Positions 15,074 to 19,989 of a DNA stretch of 19,989 nt are shown in pieces; position 1 is the stretch's first letter; the number at the start of each line of letters is the position of its first letter. Position numbers and translations under genes: made by a program. Under the pieces are notes generated by a model. That model was not told the origin of the DNA. It made no database searches and saw only the letters and a program-made list of their open reading frames with translations. Origin of the DNA: an uncultured Muribaculaceae bacterium (GTDB lineage Bacteria > Bacteroidota > Bacteroidia > Bacteroidales > Muribaculaceae); contig CAJTYC010000045.1 of the NCBI GenBank assembly GCA_910584185.1, positions 1-19,989 of the forward strand, written 5' to 3'.

Positions 15074-15127
15074 TGCGCTATGTCGCTATGTGTCAGTTTG
15101 TTGATAATGACGTTAAACCGTAAGTCC

Positions 15128-15143
15128 CCACCATGAGTGGTGG
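15128..15143 (-). promoter_or_regulatory. 6-bp perfect hairpin in the lipoprotein leader
   Basis: CCACCA (15128-15133) and TGGTGG (15138-15143) are perfect complements around a TGAG loop. They lie about 55 bases upstream of the lipoprotein ATG and downstream of its probable promoter, so the leader RNA would carry this stem. No T-run follows on either strand. Role unknown. Confidence 0.4.
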
Positions 15144-15173
15144 CTTGAAGGCTCAAAGTCATAAAAAATATCA

Positions 15174-15181
15174 CAAAATTA
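15174..15181 (-). promoter_or_regulatory. Probable -7 box (TAATTTTG) for the lipoprotein gene
   Basis: The minus strand reads TAATTTTG, matching TAnnTTTG. A minus-strand TTTG lies only 13 bases upstream, closer than the usual ~19, so the -33 element is doubtful. Start of transcription would be near 15167, giving a leader of about 95 bases. Confidence 0.4.
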
Positions 15182-15224
15182 ATAAAAAAAACGGCAAAAA
15201 TGCGGAAAATTCGAATAAAAGCAT

Positions 15225-15232
15225 TAACTTTG
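15225..15232 (+). promoter_or_regulatory. Probable -7 box (TAACTTTG) for the tRNA-Ser transcript
   Basis: TAACTTTG is an exact match to TAnnTTTG and is embedded in A/T-rich DNA. It is divergent from the lipoprotein promoter 44 bases away. Transcription would start near 15239, about 134 bases before the mature tRNA, so a long 5' leader must be removed. Confidence 0.55.
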
Positions 15233-15238
15233 CACTCG

Positions 15239-15372
15239 CAAATGCAGAGAAGACCGCATCTTCATTTATAGTTTGGCCTTAAAGAAAAAATCTCAGAGAG
15301 GCGGAGTTTGAATGAAAGAGCAGTTCTGAATTGATGTAGACATCTTGATTAAAACCAAGATGTCAGTGTTTA
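15239..15372 (+). ncRNA. Candidate leader RNA or small RNA upstream of tRNA-Ser
   Basis: This stretch lies between the likely promoter and the tRNA and has no supported reading frame. It ends with a perfect 9-bp hairpin, GACATCTTG (15339-15347) with CAAGATGTC (15356-15364), 8-base loop, eight bases before the tRNA acceptor stem. The hairpin may simply guide 5' processing. An independent small RNA is possible but unproven. Confidence 0.3.
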
Positions 15373-15460
15373 GGAGAGATGCTCGAGTGGCTGAAGAGGC
15401 ACGCCTGGAAAGCGTGTATAGGCCAAAAGCCTATCCCGGGTTCGAATCCCGGTCTCTCCG
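15373..15460 (+). tRNA. tRNA-Ser (anticodon GGA)
   Basis: The 88-base gene folds as a class II tRNA. The acceptor stem GGAGAGA (15373-15379) pairs with TCTCTCC (15453-15459), discriminator G15460. The anticodon stem-loop is CACGC-CTGGAAA-GCGTG with anticodon GGA at 15407-15409, reading serine codons UCC and UCU. The long variable arm forms ATAGGC/GCCTAT, as expected for serine, and the T arm contains GGTTCGAATCC. CCA is not encoded. It carries the D-loop region GAGTGGCTGAAGAGGC typical of tRNA-Ser. Confidence 0.98.
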
Positions 15461-15468
15461 CAAGCAGA

Positions 15469-15506
15469 AAGCCTGACAAGTTGAAACCAACTCGTCAGGC
15501 TTTTAA
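15469..15506 (+). terminator. Rho-independent terminator after tRNA-Ser
   Basis: AAGCCTGAC-A-AGTTG pairs with CAACT-C-GTCAGGCTT around a short A-rich loop, followed by TTTTAAT. Strong stem and T-run fit an intrinsic terminator. It lies 22 bases from the stop of the convergent AI-2E family gene and may also serve that gene from the other strand, where the trailing T-run is shorter. Confidence 0.9.
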
Positions 15507-15528
15507 TATTTATACACGGAAGACTGGT

Positions 15529-16632
15529 TTAGTCTGTATCTGTTTTTGGGGTGTCGGGGCGGGGGGCCGGATCGCTGATGTAGCGGGCGTAGTAGGTCAT
15601 TATCATCGAGGTGACCGGCAGGGCTATTATCATGCCTATTATGCCTAACAGGCTTCCCCATACGGAGAGCGCCAAGAGTATCACGGCGGCGTTAAGCCCC
15701 ATCTCCCTCCCCATGACGTGCGGGGTGATTATGTAGTCGCAGATACATTGGCTCACAAGATATACCAATCCGCATTTGCCCAACAGCGGCAGAAAACTTA
15801 CCGAGCCTCCAAGCGAGTATATGAACGATATTATCGCCACCGGTATCAGGGTGATATACTGGAAGTAGGGTATCATGTAGAGTATGCCAACAAGCAGGCC
15901 CATCGGTATGGCGAGCGGTAGCCCCACGATGGAGAACCCCGTGCAGTAGAACACCATGGCGCAAAGCGCCACCAATCCCTGTCCGCGGAAATACTTGTTC
16001 ATGTTGCTCGATACTTCGGAGAATATTGTCATGAATCCTGCGCGGTATTTGTGTGGCACAATCAGCTTGAAGCCACGGCTTATAGTGGGGTAATCTATAA
16101 GTATGAATAGCACATAGATTATGGTGAGCAGCCAGGAGCATATGGCAAGCACCAGGTCGAACGATTCCTCAATCAGTGAAGTGCCCCGGTTGATGATGCT
16201 CATGAGGTGGTCGCCGGTGAGGAACGACCTGAGATATTCGGGGTCAAGGTATCGGCTGGCATATTCGATAGCCTTGTGGTAGGCCGGGGGCAGGCTGAGT
16301 TGACCTTTGCTTATTTCGACGATAATCTTGTTAAGCTCGTCCAGTTCTCTGATTACAGATGGCATGAAGAGATAGATAATCAGGCCGATAATAATAATGA
16401 TGTCGACAAGCGTGACGATAGAGGGGAGTGCCCTCCCTTTGCAATGCAGCAAGCGCTGGTTTATGCGCACCAATGGTTGGAGCAGATAGGCTATGAAGCA
16501 TGCCACGAAAAATGGCAACAGCACTCCGCTCAGATAGCGCACGAGCAATATGAGCAGCACGGTGATGGCCGTGCCGATGATCAGCTGCATAATGCGGTCG
16601 GTGGTCCAGAATTTTTGTTTTGTGTCAGTCAT
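15529..16632 (-). CDS. AI-2E family transporter (PerM/YdiK-like)
   Basis: The 367-residue inner-membrane protein has the family plan: two hydrophobic helices near the N-terminus (IMQLIIGTAITVLLILLVRYL, then LLPFFVACFIAYLLQPLVR), a third helix (SIVTLVDIIIIIGLIIYLFM), an extended soluble middle (about 100-150), and a cluster of helices containing GLPLAIPMGLLVGILYMIPYFQY and the late ITPHVMGREMGLNAAVILLALSVWGSLLGIIGMIIALPV, both very characteristic of PF01594. Members export AI-2 or act as sodium/proton or other permeases; substrate here unknown. ATG 16632 is chosen over a TTG two codons upstream. It follows the MFS gene after 51 bases and is probably the last gene of that operon; it converges on the tRNA terminator. 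Confidence 0.94.
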   Translation of the reverse strand: MTDTKQKFWTTDRIMQLIIGTAITVLLILLVRYLSGVLLPFFVACFIAYLLQPLVRINQRLLHCKGRALPSIVTLVDIIIIIGLIIYLFMPSVIRELDELNKIIVEISKGQLSLPPAYHKAIEYASRYLDPEYLRSFLTGDHLMSIINRGTSLIEESFDLVLAICSWLLTIIYVLFILIDYPTISRGFKLIVPHKYRAGFMTIFSEVSSNMNKYFRGQGLVALCAMVFYCTGFSIVGLPLAIPMGLLVGILYMIPYFQYITLIPVAIISFIYSLGGSVSFLPLLGKCGLVYLVSQCICDYIITPHVMGREMGLNAAVILLALSVWGSLLGIIGMIIALPVTSMIMTYYARYISDPAPRPDTPKTDTD

Positions 16633-16683
16633 GGCCAATGTTTAGTTTGTAGTTGTTTGTTTATAGTTGGTATATTATATCTG

Positions 16684-17991
16684 TCAGTTGTTCAGGTCGG
16701 GGGCAATCCTTTTGGATAAAAATGCGGTGAAGGCGATAAGCAAAGCCAATATCACGAAGGTAATAGCCGTGGAGTGCAACACATTGCCCACTCCGACGAG
16801 TGGCGACACCACGCCTCCCACCACATATCCGGCTATGCCGAGCAGCGACGAGGCCTCGCCGGCACTTTGTCGCCCTTCATTCATAGCCAATGTGTTGGTG
16901 GTGGTGAACACAAGGCCGAGTCCCGTAAGTATCGCGCCCATGCAGACCTCAAATAGGAGGATGCTCCTTACATTATAGAGTGCCAACGCTTGGGCGATGC
17001 ACCCCACAAGTATCAGGGCGGCTCCGACAGTCGCGGCTTTTTTCAATGGTTTGAATTTCATGGCAAGCGCCGAGCCTGTCACCACAAACAGGGAGTTGGC
17101 ACCAATCACCACACCATAGATGGTCTGCGACATGCCGTAATGGTTCTGCAGTATGTAAGGTGTGCCGGCGATATATGCGAAAAGCAGCCCAAGGGCCACT
17201 CCCTTGAAGGCCACATGGGTCATGAACTTGCCGTTTTTGAGAAGCGCACCGTAGCCGGCAAACGAGTGCCACACGGATCCTTTGGAGCGGTAAGCCGGGA
17301 GCAATGTCTCTTTGGCGAAGCATGATATGACAAGCACCAGCACGGCCAGTATGGCGAGACCCACGAAAATGCCGCGCCATCCGAAGGCATCGGCCGTGAT
17401 ACCACCGAGCACCGGCGCTGAAGCGGGAGCGACACCATTTATGGCACCGATAAGAGCCATAATCTTGGCAAGTTGACGTCCGTGATAGAGGTCGGCAGGC
17501 ATGGTGCGCGCCAGCAGGTAGCCACCCGAAGCCCCTATGCCTTGGAAGAAGCGGCAACCTATGAAGAAGTGTATGGTTGGTGAGAATACACTGACCACAG
17601 CCGCTATAATAAAGATTGCCAAAGATATGATTAGAACCGGCTTGCGGCCATAGTGGTCACTCAAAGGCCCGAGCAGCAGCTGCCCCACGGCGAGTCCGGC
17701 CATGCCGAAAGTCAGACCCATCTGCACGGTGGGGATGGATGTGTGGAAAAAGCGGCACATGGCCGGCAATGCCGGCGTGAACATGTCGTTGACAAACGAG
17801 CCGAGTGTGCTGAGAAGCACCACGAAAGTCACGAAAAACCAATACACGGTCTTGACCGGTGGTTGCGTTTGTGCAAGCCGGGGTGCGGCATTCTCAGGCT
17901 GAGCCTTTAAGACGGCTGCCGCCTGAGCTTTCTGAGGCTCGGCGGCAGCTGTCGGGTTTTGAGTTTTTGGTATCTGATCGTTATCTTTCAT
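16684..17991 (-). CDS. Bcr/CflA-type MFS drug exporter
   Basis: The 435-residue inner-membrane protein is a 12-helix major facilitator transporter, a proton-driven exporter of small molecules. MFS motif A appears as GPLSDHYGRKPVL after helix 2, and the first helix contains NDMFTPALPAM, typical of the Bcr/CflA drug-resistance group (compare TDMYLPALP). GIGASGGYLLARTMPADLY and APVLGGITADAFGWRGIF are also group-typical. It carries an extra hydrophilic Ala/Gln/Pro-rich N-terminal tail of about 46 residues before the first helix, longer than usual; no ATG near the helix suggests a later start. Its ATG lies four bases after the stop of the upstream secreted-protein gene, so translation is likely coupled. 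Substrate unknown. Confidence 0.94.
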   Translation of the reverse strand: MKDNDQIPKTQNPTAAAEPQKAQAAAVLKAQPENAAPRLAQTQPPVKTVYWFFVTFVVLLSTLGSFVNDMFTPALPAMCRFFHTSIPTVQMGLTFGMAGLAVGQLLLGPLSDHYGRKPVLIISLAIFIIAAVVSVFSPTIHFFIGCRFFQGIGASGGYLLARTMPADLYHGRQLAKIMALIGAINGVAPASAPVLGGITADAFGWRGIFVGLAILAVLVLVISCFAKETLLPAYRSKGSVWHSFAGYGALLKNGKFMTHVAFKGVALGLLFAYIAGTPYILQNHYGMSQTIYGVVIGANSLFVVTGSALAMKFKPLKKAATVGAALILVGCIAQALALYNVRSILLFEVCMGAILTGLGLVFTTTNTLAMNEGRQSAGEASSLLGIAGYVVGGVVSPLVGVGNVLHSTAITFVILALLIAFTAFLSKRIAPDLNN

Positions 17992-17995
17992 GTCG

Positions 17996-18982
17996 TTATC
18001 TTACAATTACTTTCTTGCCTCCCACTATGTAAAGACCTGCCGGGAGTCCGTCGGTGGCCGATGAGCGGTTCACTCCATGCTTGAGAAGTGTGCCTGTGAG
18101 CGAGTATACATTTACCGGTTCCTCAGTCACCTCCTCCACACTGACAGTCTCGACTCTTGTCACCATGATAAACTGTATGTAGACCTCCTTGGTTTTCGGA
18201 CGCAGGTAGACTGCGAAGTTGGTGAGTCCGGTGAGATATTTACGATATTCGGTAGGGAAAATCCATCTGTTGGATGTGCCGTTGTAATATTCACTATAAG
18301 GCATCCATTTAGACATCTCCACATCCTTTTCGGCAACAGACGGTGCATATCTTACGCTGGAATTGACGGTGTCCCAATCAGACGAGTTTGTGCCTTTCTT
18401 GGTGATGAAGCTGAACTCACCGTAGTTGGTGAAACATACATCCGGAAAAATGTATATATCATCTTTTTCGTAATATACAGGTGTGATCACCTGTGATGGA
18501 TCCCAATTTACTATAGTGCCGTCTGCATTCTTGAATTGGCCGATAAGAAGAGGCATTGCATTGGTGATTGGTGCATCTTCCGGATCACGGCTGCCGGCTG
18601 TGATTTTCAGGGTCTTATTCACCGGATCAAATTCCACCACGGCGTTGTAGATAATGCCGCCACCCTCCACCGACAGGTTGTTGCCGGGGTTGGAAAGTTG
18701 CTTGATGTCGCCCACGTTTACACCGAAACTATGGTCTTCGGCCGCACCATATATATACTCATTTTTAGGGTCAGTGAGATAATTTGAGTCAAATACCTTG
18801 AAGTCACCGGAAAGCTGTGGCACTGTGACTTCATATATGCCGTCCTCTCGTTGAGTGAAATAATATTTGGTATTGTTGAGCGTGAGAAGGTCAAGGTAGA
18901 AATCTCCTCCTTCCTGACTTTGGGCCCATGCACCGGTGAAGAGGCACAGGAGCAATGTGAATAGCGTAAATATTTTTTTCAT
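17996..18982 (-). CDS. Exported protein with type IX secretion-like C-terminal domain
   Basis: The 328-residue product has a signal peptide cleaved after Ala20 (AWA-QS). The mature region looks like two beta-sandwich repeats: the first opens DFYLDLLTLNNTKYYFTQREDGIYEVTVPQLSGDFKVFD (about 27-65), the second PLLIGQFKNADGTIVNWDPS (about 143-162), similar in style to the carbohydrate-module-like repeats of Bacteroidales surface proteins. The last ~39 residues (VNVYSLTGTLL ... GLPAGLYIVGGKKVIVR) match the type IX sorting-domain pattern well, so it is likely surface attached or secreted. No catalytic motif is visible. It is the first gene of an apparent operon with the MFS and AI-2E family transporters. 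Confidence 0.85.
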   Translation of the reverse strand: MKKIFTLFTLLLCLFTGAWAQSQEGGDFYLDLLTLNNTKYYFTQREDGIYEVTVPQLSGDFKVFDSNYLTDPKNEYIYGAAEDHSFGVNVGDIKQLSNPGNNLSVEGGGIIYNAVVEFDPVNKTLKITAGSRDPEDAPITNAMPLLIGQFKNADGTIVNWDPSQVITPVYYEKDDIYIFPDVCFTNYGEFSFITKKGTNSSDWDTVNSSVRYAPSVAEKDVEMSKWMPYSEYYNGTSNRWIFPTEYRKYLTGLTNFAVYLRPKTKEVYIQFIMVTRVETVSVEEVTEEPVNVYSLTGTLLKHGVNRSSATDGLPAGLYIVGGKKVIVR

Positions 18983-19075
18983 AATTTTAGTTTTTATGTG
19001 TTTCTCATAATTATTTTCCTTGTAAACGATAGGGGATGTAAAAGGTTTGGCGTAAATTCTGTATTTAACATCCGT

Positions 19076-19083
19076 TAAATTTG
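19076..19083 (+). promoter_or_regulatory. Probable -7 box (TAAATTTG) for the aquaporin gene
   Basis: TAAATTTG is an exact TAnnTTTG match in the 191-base divergent spacer. The nearest upstream TTTG (19046-19049) is 26 bases away, longer than typical. Transcription from near 19090 would give a leader of about 85 bases. The rest of the spacer shows no clear motif for the divergent gene. Confidence 0.45.
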
Positions 19084-19173
19084 CGAGAAGGTGAGCAATT
19101 TGTCAGTCTATGTCTGCAACCCTTGGCAATGATTAGGTGTTATGTGAATAAATCATTATAAAACTTGATTAAT

Positions 19174-19881
19174 ATGAAAAAGTATTTAGCTGAATTTTTC
19201 GGGACAATGTTTCTCGTGTTGCTCGCTTGCGGCAGCGCGGTGCTTGCCGGTCCTGAAATCGGAGTTTTGGGCATAGGCCTTTGCTTCGGTCTGGTGTTGG
19301 TTTGCCTTTGTTATTGCATCGGCAACATTTCGGGTTGCCATGTGAATCCTGCTGTATCGTTTGCGATGTTGCTCAGCAATCGCATGTCGTTTAAGGATTT
19401 TGTATGGTATGTAGTGTTTCAGCTTGCCGGTGCGGCGGTCGGGGCAGGCTTCCTTTATTGGTTTACGGAGATAGGAGAAGTGCCGTTTAAGTTTGGTGGT
19501 ATCACCGACAATGGTGGCGTAGTCAATACGATAGCCTCCAACGTTTGTCAGCCGGGAGTGAGTCAGGGCATGGCCTTGATGTGTGAGATTCTATTCACCA
19601 TGCTCTTTGTGCTTGTGATTCTTGGTGCCACAGATGCCCGTAAAGGATTCGGCAAGTTTGCCGGCCTCGCGATAGGTCTCGCATTAGGCCTCGTGAATAT
19701 CGTAGGCATACCGGTAGACAATTGCTCGGTGAACCCGGCAAGAAGTTTCGGCCCGGCCATTTTCAGCCCCAACGCATGGCCTGACTTCTGGGTAATGGTA
19801 GTAGGTCCGCTCGTAGGTGCACTCTTCGCAGTAGTAATCTGGAATATGATAAGCAAACGTAACCCGGAAGAAGCGTTGTGA
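19174..19881 (+). CDS. Aquaporin (AqpZ/GlpF superfamily water channel)
   Basis: The 235-residue inner-membrane channel conducts water and possibly other small neutral solutes. Six helices and both half-helix NPA motifs are present: GCHVNPAVS (NPA at 58-60) and SVNPARS (NPA at 187-189). Length agrees with AqpZ (231). Aligning by eye on the NPA motifs, the selectivity filter would be Tyr47, Asn175, Cys184 and Arg190, against Phe43, His174, Thr183 and Arg189 in E. coli AqpZ. The His-to-Asn change is unusual for a water-specific channel, so substrate range is uncertain and I give no gene symbol. ATG 19174 is preferred to TTG 19165. It is transcribed alone. Confidence 0.95.
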   Translation: MKKYLAEFFGTMFLVLLACGSAVLAGPEIGVLGIGLCFGLVLVCLCYCIGNISGCHVNPAVSFAMLLSNRMSFKDFVWYVVFQLAGAAVGAGFLYWFTEIGEVPFKFGGITDNGGVVNTIASNVCQPGVSQGMALMCEILFTMLFVLVILGATDARKGFGKFAGLAIGLALGLVNIVGIPVDNCSVNPARSFGPAIFSPNAWPDFWVMVVGPLVGALFAVVIWNMISKRNPEEAL

Positions 19882-19904
19882 TTAGGAATTAGGAATTAGG
19901 AATT
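19881..19904 (+). repeat. 7-bp tandem repeat (ATTAGGA) after the aquaporin stop
   Basis: Three perfect ATTAGGA units and a partial fourth start at the last base of the aquaporin stop codon. This is the same period as in the spacers at 6401-6421 and, roughly, 14399-14480. No gene follows before the window edge. Confidence 0.85.
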
Positions 19905-19968
19905 TGCTTCGCGACTTGGAATTTCGGATTGCGAGTTGCTTTAAGTGCTTCAATTATAAGAGATAAAA

Positions 19969-19989
19969 GACGCGAAGCCACCGGGAGAG
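19969..19989 (-). repeat. Partial palindromic intergenic element, copy 3, cut by the right edge
   Basis: Read on the minus strand, the last bases contain CTCCCGGTGGCTTCGCG, matching CTCCCGGAGGCTTCGCG of copy 2 (from 1194) in 16 of 17 positions. It would be an inverted copy continuing past the window. GCTTCGCG at 19906-19913 and CGCGAAGC at 19971-19978 are also complementary, so a hairpin within the spacer is an alternative reason for part of the match. Confidence 0.55.

Noticed and set aside
15379..15648. 89-codon frame across tRNA-Ser and its terminator
   Set aside because: It starts inside the tRNA, translates tRNA and terminator sequence, and overlaps the conserved 3' end of the AI-2E family gene.

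Overview
The window reads as a chromosomal piece of a Bacteroidota genome, most likely order Bacteroidales and plausibly a Muribaculaceae-type gut commensal. The evidence is the near absence of Shine-Dalgarno sequences, TAnnTTTG-type -7 promoter boxes (upstream of the first lipoprotein, the tRNA and the aquaporin), abundant lipoproteins, C-terminal domains resembling type IX secretion sorting signals, and Bacteroidales-looking protein families. The species assignment is inference from protein style, not from a database search. There are fifteen protein genes and one tRNA gene.

Layout. 1-135: intergenic palindromic repeats, one cut by the left edge. 197-700 (+): small lipoprotein. 701-1298: gene-free and dominated by a large inverted repeat (796-1132) and a second full copy of the palindromic element (1170-1258). 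1299-2039 (+): acyl-ACP thioesterase, whose 3' end overlaps tail to tail the RND pump gene. 7838-1958 (-): a complete tripartite efflux operon in the order outer-membrane channel, periplasmic adaptor, RND transporter. 8024-10009 (+): large exported multidomain protein, divergent from the efflux operon. 15073-10053 (-): lipoprotein, polyprenyl diphosphate synthase, TatD nuclease, CPA2 cation/proton antiporter and a DUF2284 Cys-rich protein; the last four are packed with a 4-base overlap and gaps of 5 and 18 bases and are probably one transcript. 15373-15460 (+): tRNA-Ser(GGA) with a terminator. 18982-15529 (-): exported protein with a sorting-type C-terminus, Bcr/CflA-type MFS exporter and AI-2E family permease. 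19174-19881 (+): aquaporin, followed by a heptamer repeat and a third palindromic repeat copy running off the right edge.

Functionally the window is envelope-centred: two drug or metabolite export systems, an AI-2E family permease, an antiporter with a regulatory tail, a water channel, isoprenoid synthesis, lipid acyl-chain release, and surface or secreted proteins. I see no phage, transposase, CRISPR or defence genes. The less explained material is in the spacers: a dispersed palindromic element (two internal copies and two edge fragments), a ~337-base inverted repeat able to form one very long hairpin, and short tandem repeats of 7, 9 or 18 bp in several spacers.
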